In this document: piece by piece, positions 1 through 11,260 of the stretch | Layout: every line of letters starts with the position of its first letter | Position numbering within the stretch: position 1 is the stretch's first letter | Source: Hofstenia miamia | Lineage: Eukaryota > Xenacoelomorpha > Acoela > Hofsteniidae | Assembly (NCBI GenBank): GCA_900660155.1 | Contig: CABFPE010000004.1 | Coordinates: 3,224,254 to 3,288,253 of the forward strand | Direction of reading: 5' to 3' | DNA length: 64,000 nt | Position numbers and translations under genes: made by a program | The notes under the pieces: generated by a model | The model's input: the letters and a program-made list of their open reading frames with translations, nothing else | What the model was told of the DNA's origin: nothing | Database searches by the model: none

Positions 1-40
<40 letters not shown>

Positions 41-269
41 GTTGCAATGCTTGTCATTTTTTTCACGATGTTTGATTAGAGCATACTTCCGTTGTTAACT
101 CGAATTTCCCAACGGTTTATTATTATCATCGTACTGTATAATTTAGTTACGAATGATGGATTCGTTGTACATGTATTAATAATTGAAATTATGAATTTGG
201 AGAATCATCAATTCTAACTTGTAGCGTTTCTAAGTGTTCCACATCTGTTAGTAGTTTGAAGTTATTTAG
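1..269. repeat. TA microsatellite and PIF1 intron sequence
   Basis: The first 38 bases are a TA run. The rest, to the TTTAG acceptor at 265-269, is AT-rich and carries no coding match; it is read as the intron before the first visible PIF1 exon. Confidence 0.6.
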
Positions 270-494
270 GCTGTTAACTGGTCAAGCAGTGTATCTGAAT
301 GCGTTTTACTGAGAAAAATTCATCGTCAAAATGATGAAAAATTTATTAGGCTGTTAGAAACTATTCGTTTGGGCAGATGTCCACAATGGGCTTCTGATTT
401 GTTAATATCTCGTTCTAATAAGCTGACTTGTCCTTCTGAGCTTATCCCTACGATACTCACAACTCACAGAGATGATGTTGAAGATATTAACAAG
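270..494 (+). CDS. PIF1: PIF1 DNA helicase, internal exon (first in window)
   Basis: PIF1 is a 5'-to-3' superfamily 1B DNA helicase acting in nuclear and mitochondrial genome maintenance. This 75-codon exon lies between a TTTAG acceptor and an AAG|GTATTC donor and is open in phase 0. It encodes the part of the helicase core that in human PIF1 reads FIxLLxAIRLGRC; here the residues are FIRLLETIRLGRC, followed by a THRDDVEDINK segment matching the human THQDDVALTN region. The protein continues in frame into the exon at 553. The Walker A and B exons must lie before the window. It looks like a live host gene: there are no stops, the splice sites are canonical, and the similarity continues across exons. 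Confidence 0.88.
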
Positions 495-552
495 GTATTC
501 AATTGCTTATTATTTTATCTAAATTTATGCTAATTACAATGACTATTTTTAG

Positions 553-869
553 CAGCGTTTGTCATCATTAGAGGGCGAATCTCGAATTTTCAATGCAATT
601 GATAAGAATGGTGATTGTCGAGTGTTGGACAGTTTAGCACCAAGAAAACTTCTTCTTAAATTAGGCGCCCAAGTTATGTTTACTAGAAATGTTGCTGTTA
701 ATCGTGGCATCAGCAATGGAACACGAGCAGTAGTAATAGATTTTACACAATCAGGGATTCCTAGAGTTAAGCTTCTATCAGGGGAAATAGTAGACGTCGA
801 ATGGGCACGCTATAGCATTAATGCTGGCTTTGATGGAAACATTGCAGTGCGGCGGCAACTGCCATTAAC
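553..869 (+). CDS. PIF1: PIF1 DNA helicase, internal exon
   Basis: The exon starts after TTTTTAG (547-552), giving Q-R-L directly after the preceding exon's N-K, and ends at AAC|GTAAAT (donor GT 870-871). The intron before it is only 58 bases. It encodes LKLGAQVMFTRN, then a RGISNGTRAVVIDF segment, and ends RRQLPL. This matches the PIF1 stretch LKLGAQVMLVKN...GLVNGARGVVVGF...RQQLPL, which is the beta-rich 2B region of the second RecA-like half. The exon is 317 bases, leaving a split codon that is completed as Thr by the first base of the next exon (2106). The start is set by the acceptor; no Met start is implied. Confidence 0.9.
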
Positions 870-2105
870 GTAAATATTTGACATTGAAAATCATAAATGA
901 GCTTTTCAATATTTAACAAATGTATTGTGTAATTTTATTTATGAAGGGAACATTATATCGTAAATCATCGCGAATATGCCGCACCTGCCAACCTAAAATT
1001 TTGTCTAATACTTTGGGTTCCGGCTTATACACACAGTCTACAAATTCTATCTGTAAACTTTCTTTATGGTTAAGGTATCTTTTAGAATGTTCAAATGCTG
1101 AAAATGATTTATTTAACTAAGAATATCAAGCACTTGATTTGATTTGTCGGGTTGAATTGTGTCGCCGTGCAGATCGAAGTTAAATGAATGCAGGAGAGTA
1201 TGTGGGGAAAGATGTATTAGAATGGCATGGTGAATGTGGCTTATAAACGCTGTACGCCTATTACTAAAACAATAGCCTTTAAAGTCTGGGGGCGGGGCTT
1301 ATGCACAAGGATTTACTGTAGTTTTTCCCTTAAGTTCAAACATAGTAGATTATGTTCTTCAAATATTCTGATTACATCTGATCCTTCAAACTTCCAAAAG
1401 CATTCCTAATATTAAAACTGTTGTCCCTATATATTCAAGATACATTGGATGGTTGTTGGGTAAAATCAATAATAGAATATATAAAATATGTGAGTTCAAA
1501 ATTCTAAAATTAACCCGAAATTGACTTTTCAAAGCCTGTATTGACGACACATTAAAAAGTTATTCACAGTATCTTTTGAAAAAATTATCTTGTAAACTTA
1601 TGTCTTAGGGTTAGTAAATATGGTGTTGGACGCATAAAAAGATATTAATATTTCTTATTTAAGGAGATAACATAAATCTGTCCGACAAAAAAGATTTGTG
1701 GAGCAACAATGTTGTTATAAACTCATCACGAATTTTCAAGAAATACGTCTCTTGATGTATGAAATGAAGTCTTTAGTTGTAAATTGACCAATTTACATTC
1801 ACCGTAAACTTGAACAAGTACCAGGTTTTCTACATAAATTATTGAGGATACCAATGCATTTGGGGAAAACTAGCATGTTAATGTAATTTTGTACACAGTA
1901 TATATTTGATCCTTCTTTCTCATTAGCAAGATGTACTTCATTTTTGCTGTAATTTATATTTTACGTACTGCTCTGATTACGCTCTAGATATATTGCTGTT
2001 AATATGTTCTAAACATGTACATTTTTTTAATGAAAAAGATCAATTCTATTTCATAAGCTTCTTTTATTTTTGTTTTGCTATTTTTAGTTGACTCAGCTAA
2101 TTTAG

Positions 2106-2316
2106 ATTGGCTTGGGCTCTATCAATCCACAAAAGCCAAGGAATGACTTTAGATCTCGTAGAAGTGTCTATGTCGCGGGTATTCGAATGCGGACAAGCTT
2201 ACGTTGCTCTATCGCGAGCGCGATCGCTTTCAGGATTGCGGGTGCTTGATTTAAACATAGCAGCAATCCGCGCAAATTCAACTGCCCTAGAATTTTATTC
2301 ACAAATTTCGAGTTAG
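2106..2316 (+). CDS. PIF1: PIF1 DNA helicase, terminal exon
   Basis: This last exon follows an AATTTAG acceptor (2099-2105) after a 1236-base intron and ends at TAG (2314-2316). It encodes [16 protein letters not shown], then [20 protein letters not shown], the hallmark helicase motifs V and VI of PIF1-family helicases. The arginine in ALSRA is the arginine finger. Human PIF1 has [16 protein letters not shown] and [17 protein letters not shown] at the same place. The protein ends LEFYSQISS, shorter than the human tail. No AATAAA was noticed in the next few hundred bases, so the polyadenylation site is open. Confidence 0.92.
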
Positions 2317-3120
2317 TTTCTGTTTAGAAAATTTTTCTTTGTTAGTGTTGTTTGATATTTTTAGAACTTTAGTTGCAGCATTAGAATTGAAAAAATAATT
2401 CCAGAGTGTTGTTTATACGATTTCTCAGTATTCGAATGTACATTGCTGAAATGTGTCTTACATCTCAACATTCAAAGAATGCTTCATTACATTGAAACTA
2501 AGTTATTCCCTTTAACGAAAATTTTTATATATTTGGAATACAAATGTAACCCAGATGATATTGCTAAGAACGAAATTTTACTTAAGGTGTGTTATAAGTA
2601 ATGTCATAATGTTTTGTCAACTATTTCTATTAATTCTTCTAGTTATACGCCTTTGTGTGATTTATGCTAAAAAATCCACAGCTAAGGCGGAGAAGGACTT
2701 GAAAACTGCTTTCTGTTATTACTGCCCCACTTTGACAACAGTCTACAGGTGGTTCACGCTTTTTCTAATCCAGACATCTTGAGCAATATAGCAAGACCAT
2801 GAAGTCCTTTCAGGACCTGGACTAAGAAGACTTTCAATATTTTTTTTAAAGAACAAAAGTTTTTACTGCTGCAAATTTAAAAATATTTTATTATACAAAA
2901 TATTATAAATTATTCATATTTTACAAAATTAACATTACAAAAATAGAATATTTAAGAATCACCAAATATAAAATCAATACACATAAAATTAACATTACAA
3001 TGATTATTTTTTGGGTGATCGATACTGAAAAACTTGTACAATGGTTGAGATGCTGAGGATAACAATATTTAATGAATTTGTGTACCAGATGTCACAGATT
3101 AGACATGAATTGCTTAAACC
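2317..3120. other. PIF1 3' flank, nothing recognised
   Basis: AT-rich sequence presumably holding the PIF1 3' UTR at its start. I see no other coding or repeat structure I can name. Confidence 0.4.
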
Positions 3121-6100
3121 CTAACCACCACATTTTGATGAAAGAAGTGTAGCATTTCCCCGCTGTAAAATTACTGACAATTGCTGGAAAAAATATGTAG
3201 AAATCGTATTCAGATCGCAAGAGGCACTTCTGGCAGAAGACATAAAAGACATACTTTGATAGCAATTGGTGACCATCCTCCTAGAGCTTCCACTGATAAT
3301 GGTATAAAGGACATACCAGCTGCTGAACATTATTCTGGGTATTTAGTAAGCTTTCGGTTGTATGAAACTTCCAGGGCATGACCAGCATTAGTACCCGCAA
3401 GAGAAACAATCGAAGGCTGCAGTGAACTAATTACAGTCACGTCTAGAGCGGCTGGTCGGCTAGAAGACCAGCATGGCAAAAAGATGGCCCCAGGACGAGC
3501 ACGTCACTCGGTGAGGTTAGACTTTTCAAGCAAATGAGACAAAGCACATTTCGAAGCAGCTGCAAAAATAGCGTCCCTGAGTCGATCATGGCGCGCAATT
3601 CTTTCACCATCAACCGCGCAGGACATGGCATGATCACCGAATAAATCCAAAGGCTTAAAGCATTTTGGACATTTNTCTGCAGGAGCGAAAGAAAGACCAA
3701 GTGCTTTCAAGGGAATGGCAGCCAACCAATCCCCACTTCCTGGTATGGAACAAGAGAGAAGTCTTGCATTATCGCGAGGAGACAAACTGGAGGATAAACA
3801 AGCATTCTGGCTAACTTGCTGTAAAAGTGAACAAATAGACTTCTGTGCTTTTGGGGCTATGTGTGAAGGCATTTCCTTTGCTAGAAAGTTCTTGCAAACA
3901 CTGATGTGGCACAGAGTAAATATAATCATCAATAGGAACAATCTGTTTACATAGTTCTTTATTGTCCACATATGACCCCAAGAACGCTCCAGAAGCAATT
4001 GCTGACGCTAGTGGTAATGGAACGAATTTCCCCAAGAGATCAAATGTATTAAAAATGTAAAACACTTTCGCAAACGTGTTAAGGAATTAATTCTAAAGCA
4101 AAAGTTCATCTGTGGAAAAGCTTGGATAGGCTACAAATTTTATAATACTGATTATACTACTACTACAAGATTATAATATCCGTAGCCTAAAATGACGCTT
4201 TTCTTGTATATATTTCATGTCTTTTTATTATTTTTGTACATTATTGACGCTATTTAGAGAATTTATCAGTTTCTGAAATTGTAAATAAAAGTCTCTAAAT
4301 ATAGAATATCTTATCTTAAGACCTCCTTTAGAAATTGGCAAATATGCCTGTAGTCTTTGTGACACAGAAACAGCTGAACCTGCTATATTTTCTAGAGACT
4401 AATTAACTGCTGAATCAAGTTCTTCCAGTTCTGCTGTAACAGTTGCGGGATTAGAAGTTCTTAATCAAAACGATATCTTAGGAAGTGAAGCGCAGCTCCT
4501 TAACAGATGTAATTCTAACTGTGAATCTTCAAGTAATTTTAGGTCATTCATAATTTGAATGGACTTAGAAACACGTTTCGAAAAGAAATCTTGGACAAAT
4601 TTTGGAGACTTGGAGATAGGAGCTCCAAAAGTGACAAGACCATCTTTTCGTCTGTTGATTGTTTTGGGCAAAGTACTGAAATCGCAATTAGTATTAGGCG
4701 ACCAAACTTCACATTTAGTTAAACTAATTTCCAAGCCTACTTTTTTCATAGCTAACATCACAAACTCAAATACTTTACACAAAGATGCAACTTCCCCAAC
4801 CAGAGAACCATCATCTAAATACCTTGCGTTTCATGCTAAATCAGGAAATTTATCTTTGATAGCAGAAACGATTGGATGAATAGCTAAAGCAAACAAAAGG
4901 GGATCTAAGGGGATCACCTTGTTGAACTCCGCAAGCTGAAAGTAAGGATTTAGATCCAAATTTCAACCAAGAAGGCTGGGAGTAGCAAAAATAAACCCAA
5001 GGATATAACTGTGGGAAAAAAAGTTTAACCTGAGAAAGTATTGCTGAACGATTAAAACTGTTAAACGCATTTTTGATGTCTACCTGGAGAAATGCTAAAT
5101 TTGTCTTCGATCCAACAGCTTCCACCAATCCATTCAAGGCATGAATGACGGCTTCACAACCTCCCTTAATGCCTACACCAACTTGAAGTGGAGAAAAAAG
5201 CGCAGCTGCCCTATTCCTTGACAATTGGCATAAGCATTTGGCAATCAATCTTCTCCCACAGCAATTGGGCGAATTCCACCGTCCTTTTTCTTCAATGCAA
5301 AAAGATAGCTCAACAAAGATATGGTGCAATTTCATCAGGAGCATTACCAGATATTAAACAGTTGATTACTTCGAGCACCGATGCAATTGCTTTGTCCCCA
5401 TATTCAGGTGTTGGGTATTGGAATGCATTAATCAGATGGGAAGCACAAAGTTTAGAGACACCGGCAGCAGAATCCCTGGGAAAGCTTTTCACACATTTAA
5501 TGAGAATGTCTTTGTTTATAACAAATAACTCTGTTGTGTCTTCAGTACTATAATCTATTTTATTTTTTGAAGTGTTGGGATGCTTCTCCTTCAGTGCATG
5601 AAATGTTTGCTCATCGAAGCTTAGACCATCAGATCTTAGGGCTGCTATGGCCCTACGAAAACTGCCTTTGTGACCAAGCTGTGTAGCTCTCTTAAGATTT
5701 TGGCAGGAACTGACTGAAGATGATTTATTTTTAATGTTGCCAGAACTTACAGTTGCTTCGTAGCAGAGTTGAGCATAATCACCATTCAATCAACGCAATA
5801 AGCGGCTCTTGAGAATTGACTCTTGGTATTTCAGGTGTTTGGAGCCCCCACGAGGAGGAGACCGGAGAACACAAGCAGGCAAAATAAAAATCTCCACCCA
5901 ATGATTAATGAAACTTGGTTCCCGCTTAACTTTACTAAAAGATTGACTCACAGCTTTAGCTCAGAGATTACGGCAGCTGATTGGAACAATCTTTCTGGTA
6001 GGAATAGAAAACATTTCAATATCAGAAAGTGAGGGAAATACAGGCGTTATTCCAAGTGAACGAGTTGGTAGCCCTGCAACTTCACATCTGGAACCATTGA

Positions 6101-6330
6101 CAGTATGATGTTTTACAAGTCCTGAACGTTTACACAAATCAGAAGCATGCAGACATATGCTACAAATGTTAATGATAGCAACGAAAGCTGCTGTGTGAGA
6201 GTTGTGTGCGAAGTGGATTACTGAACATCTTCTGAATTGTTGATTGAAAAATATTCGCCATCAGATCCAATTCCTATAATTTCATTTAAAGATGGTTCTT
6301 TTTTCTTATTGCGTTTTCTTTGTTTCATTG
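3121..6330 (-). mobile_element. Broken non-LTR retrotransposon with RLE-type endonuclease
   Basis: Traces of one protein can be followed on the - strand in several frames. In order: ATG at 6328 starting a basic leader (MKQRKRNKKK); a C2H2-like finger CSICLHASDL near 6165; VEIFILPACVLRSPPRGGS near 5880; an RT N-terminal domain (5789-5310); RT motif A in VDIKNAFNSF near 5070; GVQQGDP near 4920; the catalytic box YLDD at 4810-4821; a CxxC...HxxxC knuckle (KCPKC...GDHAMSC) near 3650; an endonuclease-like RPAALDVTV near 3445; and a tail ending QQLSVILQRGN near 3150. Length and domain order fit a whole RLE-type LINE of about 1000 residues. Several frameshifts and stops, including a TGA shortly before YLDD, make it dead. 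A single N sits at 3675. The clade is not settled. Confidence 0.82.
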
Positions 6331-6907
6331 ATATTTAGATTGTATATGTTCTCTTGATGTTATGCTATAAATAATTTTCAATATTGTAAAGGAAATTATC
6401 AAATGGCTCGAGAGGTTCTTCGTGTCATTATATTGAAGGAAGTGCTAGGATGAATTGACACTGCACATCCACACCCCTCACACAAGCTAGATAGGCAAAG
6501 ATTTTTTGACTACACCAGATGTGAATTTACTCTGGTTAAACCCCTGTTTCAAAGACTACCCATGTGACAGGTTTCTCTTCAAACGATGTTATATTATTAA
6601 GTGACTTTATTTTGGTTCTCTTATACAACTTTTTTTAACAACACATTGACATTGCTTATGACACGCCTAACTATATTTCTATACTTTTAATTTTTTATCC
6701 TCAAACGTTTATTACACTTGTATTTTGTTAAATCTTCAATTTTCTATAATTATTGGCATCTTTGGGTTTTATTTATGTTCAAGAAGTTTAATATGGCTAT
6801 TACCAATATCGAAAATATATTTTTAGATTTAATATGATTTCTAATCATATGGTATAACATGAAAGTTAATTAACAGCATATAGAATATAAAACGTTCCTC
6901 CAAATAC

Positions 6908-6909
<2 letters not shown>
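6331..6909. other. Unassigned AT-rich stretch
   Basis: Upstream side of the broken LINE and neighbouring AT-rich DNA. No motif recognised. Confidence 0.35.

Positions 6910-6971
<62 letters not shown>
6910..6971. repeat. Compound (TA)n(GA)n microsatellite
   Basis: About 20 TA units run directly into about 10 GA units. Confidence 0.95.
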
Positions 6972-9289
6972 GGCAATGGATACGATTTTCAGAATGACAT
7001 CTCAAAATAATGTAATTTGTCTAAAAATATTTTTTATGATCTATTGGCAGTAATTTGGATCAAAAATTACTTATTTGTTTTAAATTGGATGATTCTTAAA
7101 TATTCTATTTTGTAATGTTAATTTTTTAAAATTGTTTTTTATAGAATCTGCAATAGACATAATGTAGAATAGACTGTGTATGTGTAGTTTTAATTGACAT
7201 TAATTTTTGTCTGAGTGAAATGATAAAAATGTTGCCTGCTTTTGACTGTTTAGGGTTTTGCATAATATGCATACATACTGGGCTACTCACGAGTCAATGA
7301 AACTTGTAAATATAAAAAGAAAATAAATATTCTAAACTTGGCGAGGACGAGTTAACAGGTGTACAATAAAACCAAATGAATATTTCTGAGAATATGGGAA
7401 ATGTCAAGACAAAATAAAAAACGGACTATGCAACATCAATATAAGAATTTAAAGATTATACATAAAAGCGAAAAGGCATTCGATAATTTCCTAATTGTCC
7501 AATAAATAGAGTCCAGGTGCATCATCGCTTTACAAAGAATTAAAATCCAATGACCCATTCCCATTACTTTGATTATCTTGGCAACTTCAACCTCTAATTC
7601 TTCCTTGATCTTCAAGCCATCGTCATTGGTCTTTCCTTTTGTCCTATTTTGATGTTAATTCCATATGATCGATTAGAAATATATCAGTACTTAAATGTTC
7701 TGTTACTATCCCAACAAAGCATTTATCACAACCTTTGACATCTCAAATGATTACAGTCGGCTTATTCATCCCAAAGTTCCATTTTTACCAGCACTAATGA
7801 ATGATTTTTATTTACACTTGTTTTGGTGTTGAAGGTAACTCAAAAGCGTTACAAACTCAAAATAAGGTATGAACTGATATCCAATTGTGTCCTTTTTATA
7901 ATGATTAATACATCTCTAATAATTCTCACTTAGTACTTGTAAAGTTTTTCTATTATTTCTACCCAATCTGTCATTCAAAATCTTGAAGTGGTGGGGATTT
8001 ACGGAAATTGAAAATTTCATTAAGTTCAATGCATCTTATCAGATGAATCTGAGTTGTGAACGTCGGTTCGTCTAAGCAACCAAGATTATTGCATTCCAGA
8101 TTCAAATGTGTCGGAAGTGCAATTATCTCGGGTGGTTACACAGGATGACACCTCAAATTAGATGCTTCTGTAATGAGGATAATAAATATGAAGCAACTCG
8201 AGAGAATCGGAGCGCAGTTATTAGAAAAATGTGTTCATCAGTTAATTATTTACACATTCACGGCAAAGCTCCATGAGCTCCTTGTGTGTGTGCATCGATG
8301 GGCAGTTTTACTGAGATTGGGGAAATTTATCGTATATTAAGAATAAAGGATTACTAATATTATGTAGGGCATATATTGTTTACGATCCTATGTAATGTTA
8401 ATTTTTAAAGTAGATTTCCGTAACAAAAGCTATAGTATGGATTAACTGAATTTTATCTTTTGTAGGTAGCTTCTAAAATATGTTCCTGGGTGCTTTTACT
8501 GATATTATATTAGTTCTGAAAATTAATATTGAGTAATTACTGGAATGATGATTCAATATGATGCTATTTATTGTATTTCATCGGCTTGAATAAAGATCAT
8601 TTTTGAACAAAATTCCGCGCCTGTCCTTTATTTAAAAAATGCAATGTTTGATGGCGTCAAATTGACAATGGAAGTAATGTATTATGTGAAAAAATCAGCA
8701 AGTTTATGTACAAGGAAGATTGCACATAAAATTATGAACGTCATTTACTTTAAAAGTCCTAAAATTCGTTTTTTAATTAAATTTCTCTGATCCATCAATT
8801 TTCAAAATTTGGACTCAATGCCGAATCCTTGAATTTTTAGTTTGGTAAGCTGGTTTTCTGTTTTGCTGATGGAAATTAAATTAGCCAGGAATCATTGATA
8901 GACACTTCTGCTGCACATAGTGCATGAAATGAGAGTGAATGCAAAAGTAATACAGCAGCAGATGCTCGAGAATTTGTTTAATATAAATCTCAAAAGAAAT
9001 GTAGAATACCAAATTTATGATTCAAACACGCATTCAAGTAGTTTGTGCACTTGGCATCTGAAATCCGACAACATTGTCCATGAGAATTGGAGTGAAACAA
9101 GATCTAACTTTTTGCTTTTGCTATAAGGTCTACTAGTCTTCATTGTAAACGGTTCGTAATACAATTTAATAACAAAAATTATCATATAATTCATGGGTAA
9201 GTGATGCCTATAAAAGCCAGCACTCATCTAAGATGATCTCTTTGGCATAAAGCGATTCTTTGTATTCAATGGAGACAGGCAATTATCAA
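6972..9289. other. Unassigned intergenic stretch
   Basis: Mostly AT-rich unique-looking DNA. Open frames are short and lack motifs. I see nothing I can name. Confidence 0.35.
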
Positions 9290-9590
9290 GATTTTAGAAG
9301 GAATGAATTTACAATTGAGTTTACCTTGAATGATGTTTTTGGTGTTGTACCTTCGGCTAGCACTGGCAATATCCCCAATTATATTACTGGATTAATCTTG
9401 CAGAATTTTGTTTTGACATGCGCATATATCCTGAAGTCTGGAAGATTGCTCGTAGCAATCGCATGTTCAAATCTGGCCATAAATTTGATGGTAGTTGTTA
9501 CACTCCTATTAGTATTCTGTCTAAGCCCTCGCTTGCTTTTCAGCGGGTTTTCTTAAGAAACTATTCTGTTATAAGTTTATAAGATTTCTA
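9290..9590 (+). mobile_element. LINE reverse transcriptase fragment
   Basis: Two frames carry adjoining pieces of the N-terminal RT region of a CR1/L2/Jockey-like LINE. One reads TGNIPNYITGLILQNFVLT, resembling the STGxDxIPxYxxK segment. The next reads YPEVWKIARSNRMFKSG, then SCYTPISILSKPS, matching FPxxWKxAxVxPIxKSG...NYRPISILS. One frame change joins them. There is no catalytic core, so this is a truncated relic. Confidence 0.6.
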
Positions 9591-11193
9591 CTTCTCAGTA
9601 TTTTTTATGAGCAAACGTTCTTTTGTTACTCAACTACCATTCTTTTTTCTGAAATTTATGAACATGCTAACACCAGAAATTGAATTGGATCGGATCTACA
9701 TTTTGAGAAAATTTCGGATCTGTTCGGGTTTCCGAAAATTTTTTATATTGTGTATATTGTACATTTTATACATTACGCACATTTTTACATTGAATACCAC
9801 TTAAAGTGTGTTAATAACCCCAATCGAAGTTAAATTTTTTAATTGAATTTCATTGTTCATACAACATGTTCTGTGTTATTTTTTCCAACAACTTTTAAAA
9901 TTGGTGACGAACATTTCAAATTGAAAGTGCGATTCATGTTAGCCATCACATAAAGATAAAATTGCAAAGCAACCAAAAACATTTGTTTACATAAATTTGT
10001 AAATTGAAAAGCAGAACACGGAGAAGCAAATGGAATACCTTAGTTGCTGCAAACCCCGCCAAAATTTAATGACAGTAATATAATTATAAATTGCTCATGT
10101 AAGATGCACTGTAAGCAACTTGCAATGTCAAGATCAATTTATTTTTCAGAAGGTTCGTGATTATTATAATCACTAATACAAACATTTTTATTGACCACTC
10201 CTTTGACCATAGCAATATTAGGGTATTCATTTATTTAATGTTACTTTTATATAATTTAAAATTTGAAATCCAAACTAGTAACCAATTTCAATGAAAAATA
10301 AAATTCAAGATCTATATTTAAATTCAAAATTTAGCGTTTGAAAAAATGGATTTTTCAATCACGGATTTTAATACACTACAATGTTTTTAATGTCTTGCAA
10401 TATAAATTTAGTGTTTGTTCTTTATTTTGCGATTGTTTGTACTATTCTTGTTCTCATTGCCTTGGCTGCAATTTTTAAGTAAGTTTTATCTAATTGTTTG
10501 AAGCAGCTTCAATTTTCAATTCACAAAAATATTGAAAAACGGGTAATTTTCGATTTTGACAATAAAATTAATATGGCGGTAATATCATAAGAAACTCAAC
10601 TATTTAAGCTCTATAAATATATAATTTTTATAGCAATTTTAGCAATTAGATTGCTACAAACCTCATAAATATGCAAAGAAATAAATTTGTTGAAGTCTTG
10701 GCAATTTCAACTCATAATCAAAGTCACATCAATTAAAAACGGATTTGCTTCCTTTGGGTGGACAATTACAAATAAAAGAAGCAATCTATTTCAAACATAT
10801 ATAGATATTGGCAGAAAATTGTGGCCCATCCCCAGCCGGAATCCTGTTGGGCCCATTTAAATCCTGGCCATTTTAGCACCATTTTATGATCGTTGACAAA
10901 AACAATACTGGAATTTTTTGGTTTGTTTTGCCAAAATTGAATATATTAGATTGTAGTACTAAAAGAGCATTTATTACTATTGTAATATTTCAAAATTTAA
11001 CATTGATTTTTTAACACATTGCTTCTAAATCATATAGGATTCACTACATTAGAGTTGATTTATATGCATTGTTCCAAGCCCTATCCTGTTCTCCCCGGTA
11101 TATCGTATATGTCCATTTTTGATTTCAAGACAGCATTGAAGCATTAAAAATACACATTCGAAGGAAGCAAATATATTTTAAACCCATGTTTAT
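9591..11193. other. Unassigned intergenic stretch
   Basis: AT-rich. A patch near 9690-9732 has GGATCGGATC-like words seen elsewhere in the window, and a GGCCCATCC...TTGGGCCC patch lies near 10823-10857. Both could be MITE scraps. No gene seen. Confidence 0.35.
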
Positions 11194-11211
11194 AATAATA
11201 ATATTAATAAA

Positions 11212-11260
<49 letters not shown>
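11194..11260. repeat. (AAT)n microsatellite at 5' end of copy A
   Basis: Run of AAT units with a few interruptions, directly abutting the 5' end of the R4/Dong-like element. This is the expected target of Dong-type elements. Confidence 0.9.
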
